The translations under genes and the position numbers were made by a program. A stretch of DNA of 64,000 nucleotides from Phascolarctobacterium sp. (GTDB taxonomy: Bacteria; Bacillota; Negativicutes; Acidaminococcales; Acidaminococcaceae), in assembly GCA_030540395.1 (NCBI GenBank), contig JAUNWI010000004.1, forward strand, positions 105,253 to 169,252, written 5' to 3'. Below the pieces are notes generated by a model. It ran no database searches, was not told the origin of the DNA, and saw only the letters and a program-made list of their open reading frames with translations. Shown here piece by piece: positions 15,850 to 25,255 of this stretch; position 1 is the first letter of the stretch, and every line of letters begins with the position of its first letter.

Positions 15850-16602
15850 ATGAAATTATATTCTTGGAATGTGAACGGCCTCAGGGCTTGCATGAATAAG
15901 GGCTTTGCGGACTTTTTGGCAGCTGCGGACCCGGATGTGATTTGCTTGCAGGAAACGAAAATGCAAAGAGAGCAGGCGACCTTTGATTTCCCGGGCTACG
16001 AGGAGTATTGGAACAGCGCTGAGAAAAAGGGTTACAGCGGCACTGCTATTTTTACCAAGCAAGTGCCCTTAAATGTGACTTATGATTTGGGCATCGAGGA
16101 GCATGACAAGGAGGGTCGCGTGATTACCGCGGAATATCCCGACTTTTTCCTCGTGACCGTTTATACTCCTAACTCTCAAAGGGAGCTGGCTCGTTTGGAT
16201 TATCGCATGGTGTGGGAGGAGGTTTTCTTAGCTTATTTGCAAAAGCTGGATGCCATTAAGCCCGTGGTTGTGTGTGGCGACCTTAACGTAGCAGCGGAGG
16301 AAATCGACCTCAAGAATCCAAAAACCAATCGCATGAACGCTGGCTTTACGGACCAGGAGCGCGAAAAATTCCGCATTTTGAAGGCGGCAGGCTTTGTGGA
16401 TACCTTCCGCTATCTGCATCCGGAGGAAGTAAAATACAGCTGGTGGAGCTATATGTTTAAAGCCCGCGAAAAGAATGCTGGTTGGCGTATTGACTACTTT
16501 GTTGTTTCCGAACGCATTAAAGACAAGGTGAAGAGTGCCGAGATTCATAATGATGTTTTTGGCAGTGACCATTGCCCGGTGAGCATCGAATTAGAGTTTT
16601 AA
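15850..16602 (+). CDS. xth: Exodeoxyribonuclease III / AP endonuclease
   Basis: A 250-aa member of the ExoIII (ExoA) family. The usual motifs are present: SWNVNGLRA at the start, LQETK (Glu metal ligand, near 36), VYTPNSQ, GDLNVA (catalytic Asp/Asn, near 142-144), SWWSY, RIDYF and the terminal GSDHCPV (Asp-His pair). It cleaves abasic sites and removes 3' blocking groups in base excision repair. An AGAGGTGA site precedes the ATG. It follows the M20 peptidase with a 10-base gap. Confidence 0.95.
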   Translation: MKLYSWNVNGLRACMNKGFADFLAAADPDVICLQETKMQREQATFDFPGYEEYWNSAEKKGYSGTAIFTKQVPLNVTYDLGIEEHDKEGRVITAEYPDFFLVTVYTPNSQRELARLDYRMVWEEVFLAYLQKLDAIKPVVVCGDLNVAAEEIDLKNPKTNRMNAGFTDQEREKFRILKAAGFVDTFRYLHPEEVKYSWWSYMFKAREKNAGWRIDYFVVSERIKDKVKSAEIHNDVFGSDHCPVSIELEF

Positions 16603-16622
16603 AAATCGCCACATTCTGGTGC

Positions 16623-16651
16623 TTGACGAATCCCTACTAAAGCTCTATAAT
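16623..16651 (+). promoter_or_regulatory. Promoter of the riboflavin operon
   Basis: TTGACG-17-TATAAT, placing the transcription start just upstream of the FMN riboswitch. Confidence 0.9.
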
Positions 16652-16661
16652 TAAAATAACT

Positions 16662-16780
16662 TCATAAGGTGAACCTTTGGGGCAGGGTGCAATTCCCTAC
16701 CGGCGGTAAAGTCCGCGAGCCTTCGGGCACGAGCAGGCGCAATTCCTGCACCGACAGTATAGTCTGGATGAGAAAAGGTG
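16662..16780 (+). promoter_or_regulatory. FMN riboswitch (RFN element)
   Basis: The RFN landmarks are all present: GGGGCAGGGTG, TTCCCTACCGGCGGTA, AGTCCGCGAGC, GCACCGACAGT and GTCTGGATGAGAAAAGG. It binds FMN and controls the rib operon through the terminator that follows. Confidence 0.97.
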
Positions 16781-16794
16781 GCTAATTTGTATCT

Positions 16795-16833
16795 AACCGC
16801 ACGGGCTCCCTAGGTCTGGTGCGGTTTTCTTTT
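16795..16833 (+). terminator. Riboswitch-controlled terminator
   Basis: AACCGCAC pairs with GTGCGGTT, followed by TTCTTTT. It is the expression platform of the FMN riboswitch. Confidence 0.9.
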
Positions 16834-16864
16834 AGCTTCCTAAGTTGAAGTGAAGGTGATTAGT

Positions 16865-17965
16865 TTGACTGATGAACAATATATGCAGCGCGCGCTAGCC
16901 CTAGCGCTGGAGGCCGAGGGCAACACCAGCCCCAACCCCATGGTGGGCTGCGTCATCGTGGATGACGAGGGCAACATTGTGGGTGAGGGCTATCACCACA
17001 AGGCTGGCGAGCCCCATGCGGAGGTTAACGCGCTGGCCGAGGCCAAGCATTTGGCTCGTGGCGCCACCGCCTACGTAACCCTTGAACCTTGTGCACATTT
17101 CGGTCGCACTGGCCCCTGCTGTGTGGCCTTGGCTAGAGCTGGCATCAAAAAGGTTGTGGTGGCCTGCACGGACCCCAATCCCAAGGTGGCGGGTCAAGGC
17201 TTGGAGTATCTGCGCTTGCAGGGCATTGAGGTGATTACTGGCGTGTGCGAACAAGAAGCGCTGCGCCTTAACGAGCGTTTCTTTACGTGGATTAGCAAGG
17301 AGCGCCCCTTTATTACGCTCAAATATGCCATGACGTTGGATGGCAAAATTGCTGCTCGCACCGGCGACAGCAAATGGATAACTGGGGAGGAGGCCAGAAC
17401 CTTTGCCCACAGGCTGCGGCGGCAGCATGACGCCATTTTAGTGGGCATAGGCACGGTGCTGGCCGACGACCCGGAGCTGACCTGTCGCATGGTGCAGGGT
17501 AAGAACCCTGTGCGGGTAGTGCTGGATAGCCAGCTGCGTATTTCCCTAATGGCCACAGTGCTCAATCCCGCAGCGAATACAATTATCATTACGAGTCTCG
17601 AAGCCGACGCCGTGAAGGCGGAGGCGCTTAACGCTCTGCCCAATGTGGAGGTAGTACGCTTGCCCCTGGAAAAGGGACGTCTGCCCATCGATTTAGTAGT
17701 AACCGTGCTGGCCCAGCGTGGCATTACCAGCCTTTTGGTAGAAGGTGGCAGTGCGATGCTAGGCGCCTTCAAGGATGCAGGCTTTGGGGACAGAGTGTAT
17801 GCGTTTATCGCTCCCAAGCTTGTTGGCGGCAGCCAAGGCTTTACGCCCATCGGTGGCGTGGGCTGCGACTATATCGAGGATAGCTGGAAGCTGGACGAGG
17901 TAGAATACAAGCTGCTAGGCCAAGATTTAATGATTACAGGCTTAGTGCGGAAGGAGGATGCCTGA
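16865..17965 (+). CDS. ribD: Bifunctional riboflavin deaminase/reductase RibD
   Basis: A 366-aa bifunctional enzyme of riboflavin synthesis. The N-terminal deaminase domain has the zinc motif HAEVNAL and PCAHFGRTGPC (about residues 50-85). The C-terminal reductase domain follows from about residue 145 (KYAMTLDGKIA, VGIGTVLADDP, LLVEGG). The start is taken as TTG 16865, 4 bases after AAGGTGAT and matching the family N-terminus; GTG codons at 16850 and 16856 lie in or before that site. The stop overlaps ribE (TGATG). It is first in the operon under the FMN riboswitch. Confidence 0.95.
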   Translation: MTDEQYMQRALALALEAEGNTSPNPMVGCVIVDDEGNIVGEGYHHKAGEPHAEVNALAEAKHLARGATAYVTLEPCAHFGRTGPCCVALARAGIKKVVVACTDPNPKVAGQGLEYLRLQGIEVITGVCEQEALRLNERFFTWISKERPFITLKYAMTLDGKIAARTGDSKWITGEEARTFAHRLRRQHDAILVGIGTVLADDPELTCRMVQGKNPVRVVLDSQLRISLMATVLNPAANTIIITSLEADAVKAEALNALPNVEVVRLPLEKGRLPIDLVVTVLAQRGITSLLVEGGSAMLGAFKDAGFGDRVYAFIAPKLVGGSQGFTPIGGVGCDYIEDSWKLDEVEYKLLGQDLMITGLVRKEDA

Positions 17966-18618
17966 TGTTTACTGGTTTGGTGGCCGAGCTGGGGACTGTG
18001 CAGCGACTGGCGCGGCAGGGCAGCTCCTATCACCTGACTGTGGGTGCAAAAAAGGTGCTGGAAAATCTCAAGATTGGCGACAGTGTAGCCGTTAATGGGG
18101 CCTGCCTTACGGTGGTACGCATGGATGACAGCGGCTTTACCGCCGACGTGATGCCGGAAACCGTGCGCCTTACGAATATTGGCAGCCTGCAGCCGGGCTC
18201 CCGTGTTAATTTGGAGCGCACCTTAAGGCTCTGTGACGGCCTTGACGGGCATATCGTCAGCGGTCACGTGGAAGGCTTGGGCACCATTGCGGAGCAGCGC
18301 CCTGATGGTATAGCGGTTGTCGTGACAATCGACACGCCCCCGGAGCTTTTAAAATATATCATCAAAAAGGGCAGTATTGCCATTGACGGCATCAGCCTGA
18401 CCGTGACGGAGGTTACGGATTCCAGCTTTTCTGTTTCGCTGATTCCCCACACCGCTAAGGAAACGACCTTGGGCTTTAAAAGGGTGGGTGACAGCGTTAA
18501 TCTGGAAACGGATATTCTTGGGAAATATGTGGAGCGCATGCTGACTTGGAATAGGAAGCAAGAGAGCACAGCGGACACTTTAAATATGAATACGCTGTTG
18601 GAAAACGGCTTTGTGTGA
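17965..18618 (+). CDS. ribE: Riboflavin synthase alpha subunit
   Basis: A 217-aa riboflavin synthase. It is made of two tandem lumazine-binding barrels: the first begins MFTGLVAE and contains GACLTV, the second contains [13 protein letters not shown] and GISLTV. It dismutates 6,7-dimethyl-8-ribityllumazine to riboflavin and partners with RibH. The length is normal. It overlaps ribD by 1 base and is 10 bases from ribBA. Confidence 0.96.
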   Translation: MFTGLVAELGTVQRLARQGSSYHLTVGAKKVLENLKIGDSVAVNGACLTVVRMDDSGFTADVMPETVRLTNIGSLQPGSRVNLERTLRLCDGLDGHIVSGHVEGLGTIAEQRPDGIAVVVTIDTPPELLKYIIKKGSIAIDGISLTVTEVTDSSFSVSLIPHTAKETTLGFKRVGDSVNLETDILGKYVERMLTWNRKQESTADTLNMNTLLENGFV

Positions 18619-18628
18619 GGTGAAGCAA

Positions 18629-19849
18629 ATGGATTTTAAATATAACACTATTGAAGAGGCTATTGCGGCTATTAAAGCCGGCAAAATGGTGCTGGTTACT
18701 GATGACGAGGATCGCGAAAATGAAGGCGATTTAATTATGGCAGCGGAGCTGTGCACGCCGGAGGCTATCAACTTTATGGCCAAGGAAGCTCGCGGCCTGA
18801 TTTGTATGCCCGCTTCCGGAGAGATTATGGATAAGCTGCAATTTGGTGCCATGGTTAGCAAAAATACTGATAACCACGAAACTGCCTTTTCTGTCTCCAT
18901 CGACCATGTGGATACCACCACCGGTATTTCCGCCTATGAACGTGCTTATACCATGCAAAAATGCGCTGATGAGGGCGCTCAGCCCGGCGACTTCCGTCGC
19001 CCTGGCCACGTGTTCCCACTGCGCGCCCGCGAGGGAGGCGTTTTAGTGCGTACCGGTCATACCGAAACCACTGTAGATTTGTGCAAGCTGGCAGGCCTGA
19101 AGCCCGTGGGCATTTGCTGCGAGATTATGAATGATGATGGTCATATGGCACGCACTCCGGACCTGATTGCCTTCGCGCAAAAGCATGATTTGGTGTTCAT
19201 CACGGTGGCTGATTTGGTGGCTTATCGCAAGTCCCACGAGAAGATGGTGCACCGTGTGGCGGAGGCTGCGTTGCCCTCTAAGTACGGTACCTTCCGCATT
19301 ATCGCCTACGAAAATGACCTTGATGACCTGTGCCATGTGGCCGTTGTGAAGGGTGAGGTGGCAGGCAAAAAGGACGTGCTGGTACGCGTGCACAGCGAGT
19401 GTCTCACCGGTGACGCCTTTGGCAGCTTGCGTTGTGACTGTGGCGACCAGCTGGCCACTGCCCTGCGCATGATTGAAAAGGAAGGCTGTGGCGCTGTTGT
19501 TTATATGCGTCAGGAGGGCCGTGGCATTGGCCTTGCCAACAAGATTCGTGCTTATGCGTTGCAGGATACGGGCCTTGATACTGTAGAGGCTAATGTGCGC
19601 TTGGGCTTTGCACCGGATTTGCGTGACTATGGACTGGGAGCGCAAATTTTGTCCGACCTTGGACTGACCAGCATTCGTCTCATTACTAATAATCCGGCGA
19701 AGCGCATTGGCTTAAGCGGTTATGGCATCACCATTACGGACCGCGTGCCAATTATCATGGAGCCTAATGAGTTCAACGAGCATTATTTAGACGTTAAAGA
19801 AGAGAAGATGGGCCACAAGCTACATGATTGCGGCTGTGGCTGCCACTAA
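18629..19849 (+). CDS. ribBA: Bifunctional DHBP synthase / GTP cyclohydrolase II RibBA
   Basis: A 406-aa fusion. The N-terminal 3,4-dihydroxy-2-butanone-4-phosphate synthase (about 1-203) has the acidic [10 protein letters not shown] loop and RRPGHVFPL. The C-terminal GTP cyclohydrolase II (about 208-400) has HSECLTGD and the zinc cysteines in [10 protein letters not shown], plus RQEGRGIGL. Together they make both precursors of the lumazine. Start at ATG 18629 uses GAGGTGAAG; an upstream in-frame start lies inside ribE. The C-terminal Cys-rich end (CGCGCH) is unusual and may bind metal. Confidence 0.96.
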   Translation: MDFKYNTIEEAIAAIKAGKMVLVTDDEDRENEGDLIMAAELCTPEAINFMAKEARGLICMPASGEIMDKLQFGAMVSKNTDNHETAFSVSIDHVDTTTGISAYERAYTMQKCADEGAQPGDFRRPGHVFPLRAREGGVLVRTGHTETTVDLCKLAGLKPVGICCEIMNDDGHMARTPDLIAFAQKHDLVFITVADLVAYRKSHEKMVHRVAEAALPSKYGTFRIIAYENDLDDLCHVAVVKGEVAGKKDVLVRVHSECLTGDAFGSLRCDCGDQLATALRMIEKEGCGAVVYMRQEGRGIGLANKIRAYALQDTGLDTVEANVRLGFAPDLRDYGLGAQILSDLGLTSIRLITNNPAKRIGLSGYGITITDRVPIIMEPNEFNEHYLDVKEEKMGHKLHDCGCGCH

Positions 19850-19864
19850 GAGGAGGTATATAAA

Positions 19865-20326
19865 ATGAACGTATTAGAAGGTAAATTAAATGCTAGGGGT
19901 ATGAAGATTGGTATTGTAGTGGCTCGTTTTAATGAGTTTATCACTAGCAAATTGTTGAGCGGCTGTGTGGACTGCCTGCTGCGCCACGAGGCTGCTGATG
20001 AAGATTTAACTGTGGCCTGGGTTCCGGGTGCTTTTGAGATTCCTATGGCTGCGAAAAAAATGGCTGAAAGCGGCAAATATGACGCTGTAATCTGCCTGGG
20101 TACTGTTATTCGTGGTGCTACTCCGCATTTTGACTATGTTTGTGCTGAAGCTTCTAAGGGCATTGCCCAAGTGAGCATGCAAACCGGTGTGCCCGTAGCC
20201 TTTGGCGTGCTGACCACTGAAACCATTCAACAGGCTGTGGAGCGTGCTGGCACCAAGGCTGGTAACAAGGGCGTGGATTGCGCTATGGCTGCCATGGAAA
20301 TGGTAAATCTGTTCAAGGAAATGTAA
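19865..20326 (+). CDS. ribH: 6,7-dimethyl-8-ribityllumazine synthase
   Basis: A 153-aa lumazine synthase of standard length. Features include VARFNEFIT near the N-terminus, the VPGAFEIP turn, [14 protein letters not shown] with the catalytic His, and GVLTTET. It forms icosahedral or pentameric shells and supplies riboflavin synthase. It is the last rib gene, with an AGGAGG site and a 15-base gap after ribBA. Confidence 0.97.
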   Translation: MNVLEGKLNARGMKIGIVVARFNEFITSKLLSGCVDCLLRHEAADEDLTVAWVPGAFEIPMAAKKMAESGKYDAVICLGTVIRGATPHFDYVCAEASKGIAQVSMQTGVPVAFGVLTTETIQQAVERAGTKAGNKGVDCAMAAMEMVNLFKEM

Positions 20327-20339
20327 GAAGGCGAGCACA

Positions 20340-21206
20340 ATGGAAGATGTTTTGACTAAAGCTACCGCTGACGGTGTGCGTATTTATGCTTTGTGTACTA
20401 CAAATTTGGTAAGGGAGGCAGCTCAAAAGCACGGCTGCTCTCATCTCGCTAGTGCCTCCCTGGGCCGCGCCATGAACGGCGCACTGCTCCTGGCCGCCAC
20501 TATGAAGGATGGCGAGCGCATCAGCCTGCGTCTGAAGGGCGATGGCCCCTTGGGTGATGTAGTGGCCGATGCTGAAGGTACTGATGTGCGGGGCTATGTG
20601 GAAAATCCCGATGCTTTTGTGCCCCTGCGGGAGGACGGCAAGCTCAATGTGGGCGCAGGTATTGGTCAGGGAAATATTATTGTTACCCGTTACCTGCAAA
20701 ACGCAGAGCCCTTCACTGGCTACTGTGAGCTGGCGGATGGCGAAATTGCCAGCGATTTAACCAAATATCTGTACGTTTCTGAGCAAACACCCAGTAGTGT
20801 TGCCTTAGGCGTTTTGGTAAATAAAGAGGGCGAGGTGGAGGCCGCAGGCGGCTTCTTTATCCAAGCTATGCCGGGCTGCAGTGAAGAGGTTTTGGCTAAG
20901 CTGGAAGAAAACGTTAACAAAACTCCCTATATTACCCAATTATTGGAAATCGGCTTCACTCCTGAACGCATCATTGGCATTTTAGGTCGTGATTTGGACG
21001 TGGATATTAAGGAAACGGTGCCTGTGCATTTCAAATGCCGCTGCAGCAGGGAGAGCATTTTGTCTGCTCTGGGGCGTTTGGATAAAAAATCTTTGGAAGA
21101 GCTGGCTCAGGACGAGGTTACTGAGGCCCACTGCCAGTTCTGCAACAGCACTTATAGCTTTGCCCAAAAGGAAATCCAAGCACTGCTGGAAGAAAAACAA
21201 GCCTAA
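20340..21206 (+). CDS. hslO: Redox-regulated chaperone Hsp33
   Basis: A 288-aa Hsp33. The N-terminal folding domain is followed by the C-terminal redox switch with the zinc cysteines in CRC (about 236-238) and CQFC (about 269-272). The holdase becomes active when these oxidise and zinc is released, a defence against oxidative unfolding. It starts 13 bases after ribH, so it may be read from the rib promoter. The next gene, recA, has its own consensus promoter. Confidence 0.95.
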   Translation: MEDVLTKATADGVRIYALCTTNLVREAAQKHGCSHLASASLGRAMNGALLLAATMKDGERISLRLKGDGPLGDVVADAEGTDVRGYVENPDAFVPLREDGKLNVGAGIGQGNIIVTRYLQNAEPFTGYCELADGEIASDLTKYLYVSEQTPSSVALGVLVNKEGEVEAAGGFFIQAMPGCSEEVLAKLEENVNKTPYITQLLEIGFTPERIIGILGRDLDVDIKETVPVHFKCRCSRESILSALGRLDKKSLEELAQDEVTEAHCQFCNSTYSFAQKEIQALLEEKQA

Positions 21207-21214
21207 AAATTCCC

Positions 21215-21243
21215 TTGACAATTTAAACTTTTGTTTGTATAAT
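21215..21243 (+). promoter_or_regulatory. recA promoter with a LexA-box-like palindrome
   Basis: A perfect consensus TTGACA-17-TATAAT. Between the two boxes lies AAAC-TTTT-GTTT (21225-21236), which resembles the Gram-positive LexA core GAAC-N4-GTTC with both G/C ends changed. The promoter is certain; the operator is only a candidate. Confidence 0.85.
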
Positions 21244-21280
21244 AAGAGCATAAGATAAACGTAGTCGGGAGGCTTGAACA

Positions 21281-22339
21281 ATGGATGCAGATAAAAAGAA
21301 AGCTTTAGATATGGCCATGCACCAAATCGAGAAGGATTTTGGTAAGGGCAGCATTATGAAGCTGGGCGAAGCCAGTGCGAAAATGAACATTGAGGTTATT
21401 CCCACCGGTGCCTTGAGCTTGGATATTGCTTTGGGCGTGGGCGGTATTCCCCGTGGCCGCGTCATTGAAATCTACGGTCCTGAATCCTCTGGTAAGACCA
21501 CTGTTGCTTTGCACATGATTGCAGAAGCCCAAAAGCTGGGTGGTTATGCAGCCTTTATTGATGCGGAGCATGCGCTGGACCCTGTGTACGCACGTGCTTT
21601 GGGTGTAGATATTGACAATCTTTTGATTTCTCAGCCCGATAATGGCGAGCAAGCGTTGGAAATTGCTGACGCTTTGGTACGCAGTGGCGCTATTGATATA
21701 ATCGTTATTGACTCTGTAGCAGCACTGGTTCCCCGTGCTGAAATCGAAGGCGAAATGGGCGACTCCCATGTGGGCCTGCAGGCACGCTTGATGAGCCAGG
21801 CCTTGCGTAAGCTGACCGGTCTGATTTCCAAATCCAAATGCGCTACCATCTTTATCAACCAAATTCGTGAAAAGGTGGGCGTAATGTTTGGCAATCCGGA
21901 AACTACTACCGGTGGTCGTGCTCTGAAGTTTTACTCCACCGTGCGCTTGGATGTACGTCGCATTGATACCCTGAAGAATGGTAACGATATGATTGGTAGC
22001 CGCACCCGCGTGAAGGTTGTTAAAAACAAGGTGGCTCCTCCCTTTAAGCAGGCCGAGTTCGATATTATGTACGGTAAGGGTATTTCCCACGAGGGCTGCT
22101 TGGTTGATTTGGGTGCCGATTTGGACATTATCAACAAGAGCGGTGCGTGGTATTCTTATGGCGACATCCGTTTAGGCCAAGGTAAGGAAAAGGTTAAGGA
22201 TTTCCTGCGTGACAATCCTGATGTAGCCAAGGAAATCGAAGCCAAGATTCGTGCCACTACCATGTCCCAAACCGATGTGAAGGCTGATGCCGCACCTGTA
22301 GCAGACGATGTGGAACCGATCTTCAAAGAAGAGCTCTAA
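21281..22339 (+). CDS. recA: Recombinase RecA
   Basis: A 352-aa RecA. Walker A is GPESSGKTT (about 66-74), the catalytic Glu is in the LDPVYA region, Walker B is [11 protein letters not shown], and the L2 loop region is [22 protein letters not shown]. It forms the strand-exchange filament and acts as co-protease for LexA. The length and acidic C-terminus are normal. recX overlaps its 3' end by 32 bases. Confidence 0.98.
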   Translation: MDADKKKALDMAMHQIEKDFGKGSIMKLGEASAKMNIEVIPTGALSLDIALGVGGIPRGRVIEIYGPESSGKTTVALHMIAEAQKLGGYAAFIDAEHALDPVYARALGVDIDNLLISQPDNGEQALEIADALVRSGAIDIIVIDSVAALVPRAEIEGEMGDSHVGLQARLMSQALRKLTGLISKSKCATIFINQIREKVGVMFGNPETTTGGRALKFYSTVRLDVRRIDTLKNGNDMIGSRTRVKVVKNKVAPPFKQAEFDIMYGKGISHEGCLVDLGADLDIINKSGAWYSYGDIRLGQGKEKVKDFLRDNPDVAKEIEAKIRATTMSQTDVKADAAPVADDVEPIFKEEL

Positions 22340-22865
22340 GGAAAAGTTTACCAGCGCGCAGCAGGCTTACGACTGCGCGCTGGATTTGCTTTCCTATAGG
22401 GACTTTAGCAAGAAAAAAATGCAGGAGCGCCTGCAGCAAAAGGGTGCCGACGAGGAGCAGGCCGAGGAGGCCATCGAGAAGCTGCAGGAGTACGGTTTAA
22501 TCAACGACGAGCGTTATGCCAACCGGGTGTACGAGGGTTGGCTAAATAAGCGCTGCTATGGCCGCCAGCATTTGGCGGCGGAGCTGAGCAAGCGGGGCAT
22601 TGGTGGAGAACTTTCCCAAAGGGTGTTGGCGCGCTTTACGCCGGAGCTGGAGGCAGAGCAGGCGGCCAATGCAGCGGAGCTTTTTCTGCAGCGCCAGCGG
22701 GCCAAGCTGGCACAGCTAGAGGATGAGAGCTTGGACTCCAAAGCTAAGCTCCTCTTACGCAACAAAATATATGCAGCCGCGGGACGGTTTATGGCCTCCC
22801 GGGGCTTCTCCTCAAGATATACGCAGATTTTATGGGAAAAATTGCAGGTAAATACCGATATATAG
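22308..22865 (+). CDS. recX: RecA regulator RecX
   Basis: A 185-aa all-helical RecX protein with three tandem three-helix repeats ([53 protein letters not shown]). RecX caps and limits RecA filaments. The only canonical start is the ATG at 22308, inside recA, so the gene should be translationally coupled to recA. An 11-bp stem-loop (22351-22383) lies in its first codons just past the recA stop and may lower RecX output relative to RecA. Confidence 0.93.
   Translation: MWNRSSKKSSKEKFTSAQQAYDCALDLLSYRDFSKKKMQERLQQKGADEEQAEEAIEKLQEYGLINDERYANRVYEGWLNKRCYGRQHLAAELSKRGIGGELSQRVLARFTPELEAEQAANAAELFLQRQRAKLAQLEDESLDSKAKLLLRNKIYAAAGRFMASRGFSSRYTQILWEKLQVNTDI
22351..22383 (+). repeat. 11-bp stem-loop at the recA-recX junction
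   Basis: CCAGCGCGCAG (22351-22361) pairs with CTGCGCGCTGG (22373-22383) across an 11-nt loop, 12 bases past the recA stop and inside recX. Confidence 0.9.
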
Positions 22866-22875
22866 TGTAATATCC

Positions 22876-22904
22876 TTGACAATATTGTAAAATTTAATTA
22901 CAAT
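22876..22904 (+). promoter_or_regulatory. Promoter downstream of recX
   Basis: TTGACA-17-TACAAT. It precedes a strong terminator by only about 40 bases, so its product is either a short RNA or an attenuated rny mRNA. Confidence 0.85.
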
Positions 22905-22941
22905 AGAATTGTCCCATTGTGAGTATATCAGTGGATTCCAC

Positions 22942-22976
22942 AAGGCGACACGTTGTGTTGCCTTCTTTTTTGCCCT
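22942..22976 (+). terminator. Terminator/attenuator between recX and rny
   Basis: AAGGCGACAC pairs with GTGTTGCCTT (one G-T pair) across a 3-nt loop, followed by CTTTTTT. It ends recA-recX transcripts and also lies in the leader of any rny transcript begun at 22911. Confidence 0.85.
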
Positions 22977-23054
22977 TTTTCAGAATTTTAATAGGTTAAT
23001 TGCTATATTTATATACATTTAATTGATTATATTCAATGGAATAAGGACATCCAT

Positions 23055-23076
23055 AGCAGACGCGAAGGCGCCTGCT
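23055..23076 (+). repeat. Hairpin in the rny leader
   Basis: AGCAGACGC / GCGCCTGCT with one mismatch and a GAAG loop, about 40 bases before the rny ribosome site. Confidence 0.6.
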
Positions 23077-23119
23077 GTTGTTATGCAAAAAATGCTTGAA
23101 AAAATTAATTAATTAGGAG

Positions 23120-24664
23120 GTGAGGACGATTTTAGCAATTATTGGTACTGCCGTAGTAGTCGGTCTGGCAGGTGGTGCAGTGGGCTATTTGGTACGCAAA
23201 AACGTAGCTGAAAGCAAGATTGCTACTGCTGAAGAGCAGGCAATTCGCATTGTACAGGACGCTGAACAGGCTGGCGAGGCAAAACGCAAAGAAATGATGA
23301 TGGAGGCTAAGGAAGAAATCCATCGTCTGCGCTCCGATATGGAACGCGAAAATAAAGACAGACGTAATGATTTACAACGTCAGGAACGTCGCTTGCTGCA
23401 AAAGGAAGAGAATTTGGACCGCAAGATCGAATCCTTTGAACGCAAGGAGGAGAAGCTGGCTTCTAAGGAGCAACGCCTGAATGCCGCTCAAGAGCGTGCA
23501 GAGCAGCTGTGTGCTAAGCAACAGGCTGAGCTGGAGCGCTTGTCCGGCTTGACCAGCGAGGAGGCAAAGCAGGAGCTGCTGCAATCCCTGGAGGACGAAG
23601 TAAAGCATGAATCTGCTATGCTGATTAAGGATTTGGAGCAACAGGCTAAGGACGAGGCTGAGAAAAAGGCTCGTGAGATTATCTCTCTGGCTATTCAACG
23701 CTGTGCTGCTGACCATGTGGCTGAAACCACTGTTTCCGTTGTAGGCTTGCCTAACGACGAAATGAAGGGTCGCATTATTGGCCGCGAAGGTCGCAATATT
23801 CGTACCTTGGAAACACTGACCGGTATCGACCTGATTATTGACGATACCCCCGAGGCTGTGATTATTTCCGGCTTTGATCCCGTGCGCCGTGAGGTTGCCC
23901 GTATCGCTCTGGAAAAGCTGATCAACGATGGTCGTATCCATCCGTCCCGTATTGAAGAGATGGTGGAGAAGGCACAAAAAGAGGTTGAGCAAAAGATTAA
24001 GGAAGCTGGCGAGCAGGCTACCTTTGCCGTGGGCGTGCATGGCTTGCATCCTGAGCTGATTAAGCTGCTGGGCCGCTTGCGCTATCGCACCAGCTATGGC
24101 CAAAATGTGTTGAACCATTCCGTTGAGGTAGCAAATCTGGCTGGCGTTATGGCTAGCGAGCTGGGTGTGGATGTGGTACTGGCTAAGCGTGCAGGTCTTT
24201 TGCACGATATTGGCAAGGCTATTGACCACGAAATGGAAGGCTCTCACGTGGAAATCGGTGGCGAAATTGCCAAGAAGTTCCGTGAGTCCGATTTGATTAT
24301 CAACGCTATTTTGGCTCACCATGGTGACGTTGAGCCCAAGAGCGTGGAGGCTGTGTTGGTATCTGCTGCCGATGCTGTTTCTGCTGCTCGTCCTGGTGCT
24401 AGACGCGAAACCTTGGAAAGCTATCTGAAGCGTTTGACCCGTCTGGAGGAGATTTCTGAATCCTTCAATGGCGTTGAAAAATGCTATGCTGTACAGGCTG
24501 GTCGCGAAATCCGCATCATGGTTAAGCCCGAGGTTATCGATGATGCCTCTGCCGTGCTGCTGGCTCGCGATATTTCCAAGAAGATTGAGGCCGAGATGGA
24601 ATATCCTGGTCAAATCAAGGTGGTTATCATTCGTGAAACCCGTGCAGTGGACTACGCAAAATAA
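23120..24664 (+). CDS. rny: Ribonuclease Y
   Basis: A 514-aa RNase Y. It has an N-terminal membrane anchor, a long charged coiled coil (about 28-190), a KH domain with [15 protein letters not shown], and an HD domain with HDIGKA that holds the catalytic metal site. It starts bulk mRNA decay as a membrane-bound endonuclease. The start is odd. The only canonical codon, GTG 23120, overlaps a 9-base perfect Shine-Dalgarno match (AGGAGGTGA, 23115-23123). The codon at ideal spacing is ATT at 23129, and a stop lies in frame just upstream (23114). I list the GTG; an AUU start is quite possible. Confidence 0.95.
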   Translation: MRTILAIIGTAVVVGLAGGAVGYLVRKNVAESKIATAEEQAIRIVQDAEQAGEAKRKEMMMEAKEEIHRLRSDMERENKDRRNDLQRQERRLLQKEENLDRKIESFERKEEKLASKEQRLNAAQERAEQLCAKQQAELERLSGLTSEEAKQELLQSLEDEVKHESAMLIKDLEQQAKDEAEKKAREIISLAIQRCAADHVAETTVSVVGLPNDEMKGRIIGREGRNIRTLETLTGIDLIIDDTPEAVIISGFDPVRREVARIALEKLINDGRIHPSRIEEMVEKAQKEVEQKIKEAGEQATFAVGVHGLHPELIKLLGRLRYRTSYGQNVLNHSVEVANLAGVMASELGVDVVLAKRAGLLHDIGKAIDHEMEGSHVEIGGEIAKKFRESDLIINAILAHHGDVEPKSVEAVLVSAADAVSAARPGARRETLESYLKRLTRLEEISESFNGVEKCYAVQAGREIRIMVKPEVIDDASAVLLARDISKKIEAEMEYPGQIKVVIIRETRAVDYAK

Positions 24665-24678
24665 AATAGATACAATAC

Positions 24679-24710
24679 AAGGCACGCTTCCTGTTATGGA
24701 GGCGTGCCTT
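24679..24710 (+). repeat. Stem-loop after rny
   Basis: AAGGCACGC / GCGTGCCTT with a further TCC / GGA inside. There is no T-run, so it is a possible 3'-end stabiliser or weak terminator. Confidence 0.6.
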
Positions 24711-24753
24711 GCTGCATGTTTACAGATTTGTTACTGCGTAGCTGACGAAAATG

Positions 24754-24762
24754 TGATATAAT
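24754..24762 (+). promoter_or_regulatory. Extended -10 promoter for the 133-aa gene
   Basis: TGATATAAT lies about 33 bases upstream of the start. No clear -35 is seen. Confidence 0.45.
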
Positions 24763-24794
24763 ATATCCATAAATTTTTAATTTGGAGGCTGACT

Positions 24795-25196
24795 ATGAGA
24801 ATAGATGGTGCGGGTGCGTGCTTTGATAACCGCGTGTATGAGCTTGATTTAGGTACCGCTTGGCAAATTGCCATGCTGAGCATTAATGAGATGGGCGTTA
24901 CCTTAGACGAGGTTGACGAGGCCAATAGAGTGATTCATTTCCATAATAGCAATAAAATCATGCAGGTGGCCTTCCAGCAGCTGGATGAAGAGACGCTGCA
25001 GGTGATTATGGACTCCACCGGCAAGAGATTGCAGATTTATAGCTGGAAGCGCGAGGATAAGGAAGTAAATTTGTTTTACGAGCTGTTTGAAAAGAAGCTG
25101 CGTGAGTTCAGAGCCTTTATTCTCTGTCCTAGCTGCAGTGCTAAGATCTCTTCTCTGTCCAAGTTCTGTCCTGAATGTGGCTTTAAGGTTAAATAA
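24795..25196 (+). CDS. Unknown protein with C-terminal zinc ribbon, 133 aa
   Basis: A small soluble protein. The first 105 residues are a mixed alpha/beta domain I do not recognise. The C-terminus has two CxxC knuckles, Cys111/Cys114 and Cys125/Cys128, spaced as in a zinc ribbon. Such ribbons often bind nucleic acid or another protein. The TTGGAGG site is well placed before ATG 24795. It is a single-gene unit with its own promoter and a strong terminator shared with rpmB on the other strand. Confidence 0.85.
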   Translation: MRIDGAGACFDNRVYELDLGTAWQIAMLSINEMGVTLDEVDEANRVIHFHNSNKIMQVAFQQLDEETLQVIMDSTGKRLQIYSWKREDKEVNLFYELFEKKLREFRAFILCPSCSAKISSLSKFCPECGFKVK

Positions 25197-25213
25197 AGAG
25201 ACAAAAAAAGAAA

Positions 25214-25241
25214 CCAAATACCGAAAGGTATTTGGCTTCTT
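25214..25241. terminator. Bidirectional terminator between the zinc-ribbon gene and rpmB
   Basis: CCAAATACC / GGTATTTGG with a GAAA loop. It is flanked by an A-run on the left and CTTCTTTTT on the right. Confidence 0.9.
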
Positions 25242-25255
25242 TTTAAATCCGAAGA

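Noticed and set aside
23372..24685. A 437-codon open frame antisense to rny
   Set aside because: The sequence is rich in Asn, Gln, Leu and His as expected from reversing the coiled-coil and HD codons. It is a shadow of RNase Y.
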